Source of the DNA: Fidelibacterota bacterium UBA2125
GTDB taxonomy: Bacteria; Fidelibacterota; Marinisomatia; Marinisomatales; S15-B10
Reading direction: 5' to 3'
NCBI GenBank assembly: GCA_002329125.1
Contig: DCXX01000121.1
Coordinates: forward strand, 1 to 13,381
DNA: 13,381 nucleotides
Of the stretch, positions 1-7,090 are shown in pieces. Position 1 is the stretch's first letter. Every line of letters starts with the position of its first letter. The notes beneath the pieces are model-generated. The model saw only the letters and a program-made list of their open reading frames with translations. It was not told the origin of the DNA and did no database searches. A program made the position numbers and the translations under genes.

Positions 1-86
1 TCGGCTTTACTTTCCTTCATCAGGTGGCCAACGGTGTCATCTTCGCCCCCGCCTTGCCGAAAGTTTTTTCCAGACTCAAGCCGTGA
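1..86 (+). CDS. C-terminal end of an unidentified protein (5' truncated by the window)
   Basis: An open frame enters from the left edge and stops at TGA 84-86. Only about 28 residues are visible, ending in FAPALPKVFSRLKP. The piece is mildly hydrophobic with a basic tail; I do not recognise the family and it is too short to assign. Its stop codon overlaps the GTG start of the next gene (GTGA at 83-86), which suggests that the two genes are co-transcribed and translationally coupled. The reading as coding rests on this overlap and on the absence of stops; the frame could be accidental over so short a length. Confidence 0.5.
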   Translation, partial: GFTFLHQVANGVIFAPALPKVFSRLKP

Positions 87-1816
87 ACAGGCGGAAACAG
101 CTGCTCTCGGTTATCACCCTGATTGTGTCGCTCTTACGCGCAGATGGTTTCACAACAGGAGAAGTTCCTTTTGAATGGAGCGGTCAGTGGGGTTTGGTTC
201 AGAGGTACGGTTTGTCTGGATGGGGCGTGGAAAGAGTGACGCCACCTCTTCATTTTGACGGCAACTTTGCTCATTGGCCTGCAAGGTACCGTTTCCCATT
301 TCTTTCCGGTATTGATTTAGAAGGGAGTGAGCCCGGTTTCAATACGTCACTGTGGTACAGGACGGGTGACTACAACCTTGATGAGTTAAGCTTGGATATT
401 CTCTCAAAAGCATCCGAAAAGAGGTATACACGCTTTCGGGCCCTAAAGAAAAATTTTGAAGATTACCATGGCCTGTTAGACCCGCTGGCTCGGCCTGGTG
501 GGACGATCCAGCAAAACTACCGTTTTGATCATGTTACCGGGAAATCCAAGGGTGGCCAATGGAAGGTCGCATCAGCATTTTATCTGACGACAGATGCTAT
601 TCCCTACGGAGCTTACGGCATTTGGGAGAAAGGGGCTGAGCGGAGCGAAAAAATCATCTCCAACGGTATCAGTTACAGCGGCAACAGAGGATCGGTCAAA
701 TACAGGGTTGAGGGATCGTCATTTCTTCAGCGATACAGAACCAAGCGGTTGCTGGAGGGCGTTACCCAATGGTCCGCTGATCTCATGAGCAATCGGTTAC
801 ACGCCATTGGTGAGATGCCTGTGAGAAAAGGTTTTTCACTCTTCCTCTCAGGAACAGGACGAATGAGCGTCTTCAACTCAGACAGTCTTGGTAATCAATC
901 ATTGTCTTTTATGGGGATCTCGGGGGGTATTCGCATGCGGGCGTCGGCCCTAGAGAGCAGAGCAGGCATGGGAATTTCCGCTGTTTCTCCAGGGGAAATG
1001 ACGCCCAATTTTCACGGCCATTTCCGATTGAAGAGGGAGAAGAGTGAACTCTTTTTGGATCTGAGACACAACCTTTTTCCACTGCCGTTTCAGTTCACAG
1101 GACGCCCATTTCTTTTTGTGCCCGATTCATTTACACCTACCATGGTTCCTGCCGTCCGCCCCGATTCCGGTGCCACCGTGCCGACCCGAACGGTGATGCG
1201 GGCCGGTGCCGAGATGAGATGGGGCAGGGCGTCCGGTGAAGTGACGCTGTTCGCTTCCCAAGCTACACCGCATCATTACTTTGAGAGTACTACGGAGATC
1301 GCAGGTATTAAGATGATCAGATTAAACAGTGATCAGGTTTTGAAAGTTACTGGAGCCATGTGGGATAGCCGCATCAACTACTTCCGTGATTGGTTTCTCT
1401 CACTTAGAGGTATTTCGCTTTTTGGGAGCGAGTCCGGATGGGGAAATCTCTTCGATCACCAGGGAGAGATGGCTTTACGTTTCCGGGAACATCTTTTTCA
1501 GAAAAGGATGGATGCCCGTATCAATCTCTCCTTTAATTACTGGAGCGACCGAACCAGTTTTGTCTGGGACCCCATTCTTAATATGGGCTATACTGATGTT
1601 ACCACCGCACGTTCAAACAATACGGTGGGCATTATCACCGCCGAGTTCAAGGCTGTTATCTCATCGGTGGAAATTTCTTATGTGCTCACTAATGTGCAGT
1701 ACGTCATGGAAAGTGCATCGGGGGGCAGTCCCGGCACCACTTTTTCTGCGTCTCCCCTTTTCCCTTCTGCTGGACGACTAGCCTACTTCTCTGTTCGGTT
1801 GAATCTCAACGACTAA
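83..1816 (+). CDS. Putative outer-membrane beta-barrel protein of unknown function
   Basis: A 577-residue protein of no family I recognise. Residues 1 to about 20 are basic and then hydrophobic (MNRRKQLLSVITLIVSLL), like a Sec signal peptide. The rest has no membrane helix and is rich in short alternating hydrophobic/polar stretches with many Tyr, Phe, Trp, Ser and Gly, and ends in a strand-like FSVRLNLND, as in outer-membrane barrels. The GTG start at 83 is chosen because it is the one that gives an intact signal peptide and overlaps the upstream stop as GTGA; no good ribosome-binding site is visible. The gene converges on the btuB-like receptor, the two ends overlapping by four bases. It may be a porin-like or accessory outer-membrane protein; a role in corrinoid uptake would be only guilt by association. 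Coding status is secure from its length; function is unknown. Confidence 0.8.
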   Translation: MNRRKQLLSVITLIVSLLRADGFTTGEVPFEWSGQWGLVQRYGLSGWGVERVTPPLHFDGNFAHWPARYRFPFLSGIDLEGSEPGFNTSLWYRTGDYNLDELSLDILSKASEKRYTRFRALKKNFEDYHGLLDPLARPGGTIQQNYRFDHVTGKSKGGQWKVASAFYLTTDAIPYGAYGIWEKGAERSEKIISNGISYSGNRGSVKYRVEGSSFLQRYRTKRLLEGVTQWSADLMSNRLHAIGEMPVRKGFSLFLSGTGRMSVFNSDSLGNQSLSFMGISGGIRMRASALESRAGMGISAVSPGEMTPNFHGHFRLKREKSELFLDLRHNLFPLPFQFTGRPFLFVPDSFTPTMVPAVRPDSGATVPTRTVMRAGAEMRWGRASGEVTLFASQATPHHYFESTTEIAGIKMIRLNSDQVLKVTGAMWDSRINYFRDWFLSLRGISLFGSESGWGNLFDHQGEMALRFREHLFQKRMDARINLSFNYWSDRTSFVWDPILNMGYTDVTTARSNNTVGIITAEFKAVISSVEISYVLTNVQYVMESASGGSPGTTFSASPLFPSAGRLAYFSVRLNLND

Positions 1817-3894
1817 AGTTCCAGTCCAACAGCCAAAAAAATGGTTCTGCCGGGCTCGGGGTAGTCATAGACGGATTGGAGATCTTTAATGTCCAGCATA
1901 TTCCGGGCGCCGCCTTCCATATTGACCTTGAATTGACCTACCGAAAAACGGTAGATCATAGCTCCGTCCATCCGCTCGTAGGGTCTTAGGAATGCCCCTT
2001 CACCATAGCTGTAGCGGCGCTCACCCTGGCGCTGGACGCTGAGGTTGGCCGCCAGCTTTCCCAACTTCAGTTCCACTTCAGCCCAGTGTGAAGTGGGGGA
2101 GACGTAAAGGAGGGATTTTCCTTTGTCATCACCTTCAGAGAGAATCTGGCTCTCCGTACTTTCACTGCCTAAGCGTATGACAACGGGAAGAAAGATCGGA
2201 AGAAACTGAGCTGACACCCGTATAACGGATGATTTAGATTTCAGAATATTTTGTGGCGAGTAGACCCATGCATCATCCGGCGCCCACTGGATAAGGTTGT
2301 CAGTAGTGAAATAGGAGATGTCGGCAGATAGTTGCAATTGATCTTCAAGTATGGGCCTTAAGTCCACTTTCATGTTTGATGACATGCCTTGCTCAGGTAT
2401 TAGATCGGGGTTCCCTTTGGAGTATCCCATGGCGTCTTCCCAGAAGAGGTCGTTAAAGGTAGGGCTCCGGTAACTGGTTCCACTACTAACCGCCACCGAC
2501 TGTATCGTACTCTCCTCGGGAGCCCACAATAACGCCAGGTTCCCAGTGGTAATCCTGTTGCCTGAATGGTCATCCCAATCCAGCCGGGCGCTTGGAAAGA
2601 TCGTGAGTTGTGACCCCATACGGATTTGAGAAAGGAGGCCGGCAGCACCAGTGGCCATGACGTGATCACCCGCATCGTCGCTATTAACATCTACCTGAGC
2701 AACCTCCAGGCTCACCGTATTCGAAAAATTTTGGTCAGGCTGAATCCGGTGGATGAACCGGAGGCGGTTATTGATTGTCTTATGCTGCGAATCGATGGTC
2801 CAGTCCGGATTGGTGTAATGTTCATCGGACTGAAAAGAGCCGGCATATACTTCACTGTATCCCCATCTGGAAACAGTCCGTCCACTCACAAGTAGAAGCA
2901 TATCTTCATTATTCTTATGGGCGCGAGGTGAGGGGTACTGAATCGATCCGGGAATCCCCCTTTCAGTCTGGGAAGCCAGAAGATGGCTATTAACACTCCA
3001 GCTTCTCACGGCTGGCAAAACCAGTTTCAAACCCACCGCATCCTGAGCGAACTTGTTGTTCTCACGGTAATTTCCCTCACTTTCGAAGCGGTTGCCGTAC
3101 AGTGATGCGGACCTCTCTCCCACTCGAAATGTCGATTCACCGTTGACTCCCTGTTCACCCAGTGATCCACCGCGGAACTTTAGGAAGTTTCTCCCCGCTG
3201 CCGGCAGGAGATTGAGTGTTCCGCCCACGGCGTGGGAACCGTAAAGAGAGGAAGCTTGTCCAGGATAGAACTCACCGTGGGAAAAGAACTCCGCTGGCAG
3301 GGTACTGAAATCGACAATGCCGTTCTGGGGCGAGTTCAGCGGGAAGCCGTCCAGCATCACAAGTATGTGCTCTGAATAACCTGTCGGGGAAGAGACAGTT
3401 TTCAGTCCCGCCGGGCCGCCGTAATCGCGGACCTGAATCCCTAGGCGGTCCAGCTTTTCCCCGATGCTGTTTCCGCTGGCGGGATATTTTTTCAGTTCCA
3501 CAGCGCGGTGACTCACCGGTAGCTGAAGGCTCTCCCGGTTGTAGAGGTTGCCATAAACAACAATAGGATCGAAACGGTATGTTTTTATCTCCATGGTGAT
3601 CTCTCCGCCGAGCCTGTTCATTTCCTGCATGGATATTTCAACCGACTTAAATGCGGAGTGACTGATAATGATCTTCCAGCTCTTTTCACCATCGGTTTTC
3701 AGGATAAAACGCCCCTCCCTGTCGGCGGTGGTGCCTGCATCGCCGTCTTTGAGATATACGTTTGCGTATGGTATGCTTCTCCCGTCTGGGTCTGTCACTC
3801 GTCCGGTGATGACCATTGTAGTCTTGCTAGCCCAAAGTTGAGCCACAGCCAAACCTATGATAAGGGAAAAAATATATTTAAAACGAAGTGTCAT
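1813..3894 (-). CDS. btuB: TonB-dependent outer-membrane receptor, BtuB-type (vitamin B12/corrinoid uptake)
   Basis: A 693-residue receptor that should import a corrinoid across the outer membrane using TonB energy. In order: signal peptide (about 1-22), a CarboxypepD_reg-like beta-sandwich (about 27-104, with GRVTDPDGRSIPYANVYL), a possible Ton box near 107-114 (PIVVYG), a plug domain (about 128-235, with LVMLDGFPLNSP and SSLYGSHAVGGTLNLL), then a beta-barrel with the typical SYRSPTFNDLFW and GNPDLIPEQ motifs and a final strand FLAVGLEL. The frame extends upstream to a TTG at 3930, but the start is placed at ATG 3892-3894, six bases after AAAGGAG; an adjacent ATG at 3895-3897 is only three bases from it. 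The cobalamin riboswitch just upstream on the same strand gives the substrate. There is no room for a terminator between this gene and the convergent barrel gene. The TonB-receptor family is certain; the substrate is inferred from the riboswitch. Confidence 0.93.
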   Translation of the reverse strand: MTLRFKYIFSLIIGLAVAQLWASKTTMVITGRVTDPDGRSIPYANVYLKDGDAGTTADREGRFILKTDGEKSWKIIISHSAFKSVEISMQEMNRLGGEITMEIKTYRFDPIVVYGNLYNRESLQLPVSHRAVELKKYPASGNSIGEKLDRLGIQVRDYGGPAGLKTVSSPTGYSEHILVMLDGFPLNSPQNGIVDFSTLPAEFFSHGEFYPGQASSLYGSHAVGGTLNLLPAAGRNFLKFRGGSLGEQGVNGESTFRVGERSASLYGNRFESEGNYRENNKFAQDAVGLKLVLPAVRSWSVNSHLLASQTERGIPGSIQYPSPRAHKNNEDMLLLVSGRTVSRWGYSEVYAGSFQSDEHYTNPDWTIDSQHKTINNRLRFIHRIQPDQNFSNTVSLEVAQVDVNSDDAGDHVMATGAAGLLSQIRMGSQLTIFPSARLDWDDHSGNRITTGNLALLWAPEESTIQSVAVSSGTSYRSPTFNDLFWEDAMGYSKGNPDLIPEQGMSSNMKVDLRPILEDQLQLSADISYFTTDNLIQWAPDDAWVYSPQNILKSKSSVIRVSAQFLPIFLPVVIRLGSESTESQILSEGDDKGKSLLYVSPTSHWAEVELKLGKLAANLSVQRQGERRYSYGEGAFLRPYERMDGAMIYRFSVGQFKVNMEGGARNMLDIKDLQSVYDYPEPGRTIFLAVGLEL

Positions 3895-3895
3895 C

Positions 3896-3948
3896 ATTCT
3901 CTCCTTTCCCTCGAAAGTACTTTCTGTCAATGGTCAGATTCCGAGAAT
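3896..3948 (-). promoter_or_regulatory. Ribosome-binding site and likely riboswitch expression platform of btuB
   Basis: Read on the minus strand, AAAGGAG (3901-3907) lies just before the btuB start. Two alternative pairings could mask it. CTTTC (3913-3917) can pair with GAAAG (3904-3908), which includes the AAAG of the Shine-Dalgarno sequence, leaving a GAGG loop. The same CTTTC can instead pair with GAAAG upstream (3920-3924), within the palindrome GAAAGTACTTTC. Separately, ATTCTC (3943-3948) is fully complementary to GAGAAT (3896-3901), which spans the end of the Shine-Dalgarno sequence and the first ATG. No T-run terminator is seen, so translational control is the better guess. The pairings are visible; their use as a switch is inference. 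Confidence 0.5.
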
Positions 3949-3952
3949 TTCA

Positions 3953-4111
3953 ATTGGGCAGATATCCTGACTTGCGCTTCACCGTCTGGCCTCACCTTCC
4001 CATCCGTCATCAATCGGATAGTGGCTTCCACACGTAAATGTGGATTGGAGCTTCCTCAGCGCTCACAGTAGCGGGGCTGCACCCGATTTACACGGGTTTC
4101 CCTGCCGCAAT
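3953..4111 (-). ncRNA. Cobalamin riboswitch (AdoCbl aptamer) in the btuB leader
   Basis: On the minus strand this 159-base element carries the conserved cobalamin core: GGGAAACCCGTG, then GCAGCCCCGCTACTGTGA (the B12 box region), then a GCCACT segment, and GTCAGGATATCTGCC near the 3' end. The outer P1 stem is visible: ATTG-C-GGCAG (4102-4111) pairs with CTGCC-CAAT (3953-3961) with one bulged C. Internal stems include CCACA/TGTGG and ATCCG/CGGAT. In this family, binding of adenosylcobalamin or a related corrinoid lowers expression of downstream B12 transport or synthesis genes. It ends about 58 bases before the btuB start. Confidence 0.96.
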
Positions 4112-4132
4112 CAACTTGTCAAACAGTGCTTG

Positions 4133-4161
4133 AATGTACTGTTTTTCTCGTCGGAGAGCAA
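4133..4161 (-). promoter_or_regulatory. Candidate sigma70-type promoter for the riboswitch-btuB transcript
   Basis: On the minus strand TTGCTC (4156-4161) and TACATT (4133-4138) are separated by 17 bases. Transcription would begin near 4126, shortly before the first paired base of the riboswitch at 4111, which is the expected geometry. Match quality is modest and the organism's promoter consensus is unknown. Confidence 0.35.
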
Positions 4162-4172
4162 AGGCTTTTGCC

Positions 4173-4201
4173 TTGATTCCGTCTGAGGCTTAGGATAAAT
4201 T
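4173..4201 (+). promoter_or_regulatory. Candidate sigma70-type promoter for the HNH-trpS-scpAB run
   Basis: TTGATT (4173-4178) and TAAATT (4196-4201) are 17 bases apart, about 34 bases before the HNH gene. It lies back to back with the candidate btuB promoter. A perfect dyad, AAGGC-TTTT-GCCTT (4161-4174), sits between and touches both -35 boxes. The hexamers are weak, so this is only a candidate. Confidence 0.3.
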
Positions 4202-4234
4202 CCCCGTTAATTTGATTGTGGTTCAGTCTTTGTA

Positions 4235-4792
4235 ATGAAAACTATTAAAAACCATGTAAACGGAATTCTCAACAGGCAGGTTCTGGTCTTGAACCAGAAC
4301 TATCACCCCCTTCTTGTCTGCACAGCCCGCCGGGCCATCTCCCTTGCTTATCTTGGCAAGGTAGAGATTATTGAAAAGTACCGGGAGACCGTTCATTCAC
4401 CCTCCATTGCCATGCCCCTTCCCAGTGTTGTGAAGCTCGATAGATTTATTCATGTAAGGGAGAGCAGTATTGTCCTTTCTAGGCGGAACATTCTTAAAAG
4501 GGACAGACATCAGTGCCAGTACTGCGAAAGGCGGAGTGTTCCTATGACATTAGATCACATCATTCCCAAAGAACGGAATGGTCCGGACAGCTGGGAAAAC
4601 CTGGTTTGCTGTTGCCACACTTGCAACAGGGCAAAAGGGAATCGTACTCCGGAACAGGCGGGAATGAAGCTAATGCGCCGCCCCAAAAAACCTACCAGAA
4701 TCCACTACATCAGACAGTTTGTGAAGCGAGAGCAGTCATCTTGGCGGCCTTACCTCTATATGGAACCAATGCGGACAGGAGCGCTTGCTTGA
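4235..4792 (+). CDS. HNH endonuclease family protein
   Basis: A 185-residue protein of the small HNH family found widely in bacterial genomes. The N-terminal part (about 14-50, RQVLVLNQNYHPL and the following ARRAISLAYLGKVEII) is the conserved leader of this subfamily. The nuclease core lies at about 86-140: zinc ligands C94-x2-C97 and C127-x2-C130, the catalytic DH pair D107-H108, and ENLV with N122, followed by CNRAKGNRTP. All key residues are present, so it should be an active metal-dependent nuclease; its target is unknown. The C-terminus (145-185) is basic and then aromatic. ATG 4235 is the only reasonable start, though no Shine-Dalgarno sequence precedes it. It is the first gene of the operon and its stop overlaps the trpS start as TTGA. 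Nothing nearby suggests a restriction system, toxin or phage, so a housekeeping DNA role is possible. Confidence 0.9.
   Translation: MKTIKNHVNGILNRQVLVLNQNYHPLLVCTARRAISLAYLGKVEIIEKYRETVHSPSIAMPLPSVVKLDRFIHVRESSIVLSRRNILKRDRHQCQYCERRSVPMTLDHIIPKERNGPDSWENLVCCCHTCNRAKGNRTPEQAGMKLMRRPKKPTRIHYIRQFVKREQSSWRPYLYMEPMRTGALA
4777..4781 (+). promoter_or_regulatory. Ribosome-binding site that fixes the trpS TTG start
   Basis: AGGAG lies inside the end of the HNH gene, seven bases before TTG 4789. It supports the TTG start of trpS over the much longer open frame that begins at 4513, which would add residues unrelated to TrpS. Confidence 0.6.
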
Positions 4793-5772
4793 AGAAAAAG
4801 CGCGTCCTAAGCGGGATTCAGCCATCTGGCAACCTCCACATCGGAAACTACTTTGGTATGATGAAACCGATGATCGATTTGCAGGTTGAAAACGAGCTGT
4901 TCTGTTTTCTCCCAAACTATCATGCTCTTACATCTCAGACTGATGGAGAAGTATTGAGGAAAAACACTGTTGAAGCTGCAGCCGATTTTCTCTCTCTCGG
5001 CATGGATCCTGAGAAGTCTGTTTTCTGGGTACAGTCTGATGTGCCTGAAGTGACAGAACTGACCTGGGTTTTGAACAATGTTACCAGTGTAGGAATGCTT
5101 GAGCGAGCAACCTCATACAAAGATAAGGTGAATCAAGGTCTGCCCGCTCACCACGGTCTATTCAGTTACCCCGTTCTTATGACGGCTGACATTTTGCTCT
5201 TTGGAACTGAGGTCGTTCCAGTGGGAAAGGACCAGAAACAGCACCTTGAAATGGCTAGGGACATAGCCATCAAATTCAATACCATTTACGGAGAAACTTT
5301 TGTTGTACCAGAAGCTCTTATTGCTGAGGAGACAGGTCTTATTCCTGGTACAGACGGGCAAAAGATGTCCAAATCTTATGGCAATACGCTGGAAATTTTT
5401 TGCGAAAAGAACGACCTTTCTGAAAAGGTAATGGGTATTGTTACAGATAACACACCACCGGATGAACCAAAAGAGACAGAAAACAATACGCTGTTCATGA
5501 TCTATTCTCTTTTTCTTGAAGAGAGTGAAAGAAATTCTCTCAAGGAAAGATTCGAAACGCCAGGTCTGAAGTATGTTGATGTGAAAAAGGAACTGGTGGA
5601 TGTTATCTGGGATTTTTTTGCGGCTTATCGTGAAAAACGTAACGGCCTGTACGCTGACGATACTACTGTTGTGAAGATTTTGAAAGAGGGAGCGGACAAA
5701 GCGAGGGATGCAGCGGAGCCATACCTGAAAATGGTTCGGGAAAGAACGGGCATCCTGTATTGGGATTCATGA
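4789..5772 (+). CDS. trpS: Tryptophan--tRNA ligase
   Basis: A 327-residue class I aminoacyl-tRNA synthetase that charges tRNA-Trp with tryptophan using ATP, close to the usual bacterial length of about 330. The Rossmann fold opens with SGIQPSGNLHIGNY; HIGN (17-20) is the HIGH signature. PVGKDQKQHLE (about 144-154) and PGTDGQKMSKSYGN, with KMSKS at 192-196, complete the active-site motifs. The start is TTG at 4789 because it immediately precedes the conserved N-terminus, has AGGAG at proper spacing, and overlaps the HNH stop as TTGA. The open frame continues upstream only as a shadow of the HNH gene. Its stop overlaps the scpA start as ATGA, so translation of HNH, trpS and scpA is probably coupled. 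Confidence 0.97.
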   Translation: MKKKRVLSGIQPSGNLHIGNYFGMMKPMIDLQVENELFCFLPNYHALTSQTDGEVLRKNTVEAAADFLSLGMDPEKSVFWVQSDVPEVTELTWVLNNVTSVGMLERATSYKDKVNQGLPAHHGLFSYPVLMTADILLFGTEVVPVGKDQKQHLEMARDIAIKFNTIYGETFVVPEALIAEETGLIPGTDGQKMSKSYGNTLEIFCEKNDLSEKVMGIVTDNTPPDEPKETENNTLFMIYSLFLEESERNSLKERFETPGLKYVDVKKELVDVIWDFFAAYREKRNGLYADDTTVVKILKEGADKARDAAEPYLKMVRERTGILYWDS

Positions 5773-6488
5773 GCTATCAGATTGAACTTGAAAATTTTTC
5801 TGGCCCTCTCGATTTACTCCTCTTTTTCATCAGGCGGGACGAGGTCGATATCATGGATATACCCATCGCACACATCACCAAGGAGTATCTCGACTATATT
5901 GAAGCACTCCAGACCCTTAATGTGACTGTGGCTGGTGATTTCATGGTGATGGCGGCAACGCTTATGCGCATCAAGGCGAAGATGCTTCTGCCTTCCATGG
6001 GTGAAGGGGATGATGAAGAATTCCATGATCCAAGGACCACCCTGGTGCAACAACTTCTAGAATACCAACGCTACAAGGAAGCCGCTGGGAATCTTAACGA
6101 AATGAATATGCTCGAGAGCCAGAAATACGGTCATTCGGTGGCTGTGGATTCGGCGACAATGGAAGAGGATCCCGGCTTCTATCTGGAAGATGTAACCCTT
6201 TTTGAACTAGTTACAGTTTTTAAGAAGGTCCTTGAGCAGGTGCCGCCGGCGATTCAGTATGATGTACACCGGGAAGAGGTGCATGTTAAGGAGAAGGTGG
6301 CCATGATCTTAAGCCGTTTCGTGGAGAAAAGTCAGATCATGTTTTCAGAACTTTTCCCGAAGTTTTCTTCACGGCAGGATGTTATTGTTACATTTATCGC
6401 CATCTTGGAGCTGATTCGGGACGGCCAGATCATAGTTCGGCAAAAAAAACTTTTCGACGATATTTTGTTGGAGCGAATTGAAGCGTAA
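5769..6488 (+). CDS. scpA: Segregation and condensation protein A
   Basis: A 239-residue kleisin subunit that, with ScpB and Smc, forms the bacterial condensin complex acting on chromosome organisation and segregation. The N-terminus has the family hallmark FSGPLDLLL (10-18), followed by the helical Smc-neck binding region (about 20-75, including TLMRIKAKMLLP). A variable acidic linker and the central ScpB-binding segment follow. The C-terminal winged helix has VTFIAILELIRDGQI, which binds the Smc head. ATG 5769 is preferred over TTG 5760 because MSYQIELENF matches the family start and gives an ATGA overlap with trpS. It abuts scpB with a one-base TAATG overlap, the conserved scpA-scpB pairing. 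smc is not in the window. Confidence 0.96.
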   Translation: MSYQIELENFSGPLDLLLFFIRRDEVDIMDIPIAHITKEYLDYIEALQTLNVTVAGDFMVMAATLMRIKAKMLLPSMGEGDDEEFHDPRTTLVQQLLEYQRYKEAAGNLNEMNMLESQKYGHSVAVDSATMEEDPGFYLEDVTLFELVTVFKKVLEQVPPAIQYDVHREEVHVKEKVAMILSRFVEKSQIMFSELFPKFSSRQDVIVTFIAILELIRDGQIIVRQKKLFDDILLERIEA

Positions 6489-7090
6489 TGGCAAAGAGCA
6501 ATATTTCTAGAGAAGATATTCGTGTGGTGGAGGCACTGTTATTTGCCTCTGAAGAAGTGCTTACTCAAGCGAAACTGAATGTCTGTTTTGATGATGGTAC
6601 TGTGCCGTCACTTCCTGATGTGGTGGAGACGCTTAAGAAAGAATATGAAAAAAGTGAACGTGCGTTTTCCATTGAAAAAGTGGCAGGAGGTTTTCGGCTC
6701 ACCACTCTTGTCGAATACGCTCCATGGGTTCGTCGGCTCTTTACACGGGTAGGCAAAACACCTCTCTCACAAGCAGCCCTGGAGACCTTGGCCGTGGTGG
6801 CCTACAAGGGTCCTGCCAGTCGGGCCGTAGTTGAAAGCATAAGGGGGGTTAACAGTGCTGGTGTAATCAAAACGCTTCTTGAAAGGAAACTGATTAAGAT
6901 CAGTGGCAGAGCAAAAGGACCGGGACGCCCTTTACTCTATTCCGTTACAGAACAGTTTTTGCTCTCTTTCGGTCTCAATGCAACTTCGGACCTGCCCAAA
7001 CTGAAGGAAATCTCAGAGCTCATTGCCGATGGAACCGACAATGCAGTTACAGAGGAAGATTTTCTGCCGGCTGAGGATGAGGCTGATTAG
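6488..7090 (+). CDS. scpB: Segregation and condensation protein B
   Basis: A 200-residue partner of ScpA in the Smc condensin complex. Two winged-helix domains are expected: the first at about 5-85 (VVEALLFASEEVLT near the start) and the second at about 90-165. The second carries the family signature ETLAVVAYKGPASRAVVESI, then RGVNSAGVIKTLLERKLI and GRPLLYSVTEQFLLSFGL. The acidic tail (170-200) is poorly conserved. Length is typical. The start ATG shares its A with the scpA stop, and the last 14 bases overlap the start of the pseudouridine synthase gene in another frame. The scpA-scpB-rluB order is common in bacteria and supports the assignments of all three. Confidence 0.96.
   Translation: MAKSNISREDIRVVEALLFASEEVLTQAKLNVCFDDGTVPSLPDVVETLKKEYEKSERAFSIEKVAGGFRLTTLVEYAPWVRRLFTRVGKTPLSQAALETLAVVAYKGPASRAVVESIRGVNSAGVIKTLLERKLIKISGRAKGPGRPLLYSVTEQFLLSFGLNATSDLPKLKEISELIADGTDNAVTEEDFLPAEDEAD

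Noticed and set aside
3895..3930. Upstream extension of btuB to a TTG start at 3930
   Set aside because: It would put the strong AAAGGAG and two ATGs inside the gene and spoil the signal peptide position.
3658..4071. Plus-strand open frame of 137 codons across the btuB start and the riboswitch
   Set aside because: It lies antisense to a certain gene and a structured RNA, and its translation shows no recognisable or protein-like domain pattern.
4141..4175. Hairpin AAGGC-TTTT-GCCTT considered as a terminator
   Set aside because: The stem is only five pairs, there is no T run after it on either strand, and no gene ends here.
4513..4788. Long N-terminal extension of trpS
   Set aside because: It overlaps the HNH gene in another frame and has no TrpS similarity; TTG 4789 has a ribosome-binding site and matches the family N-terminus.
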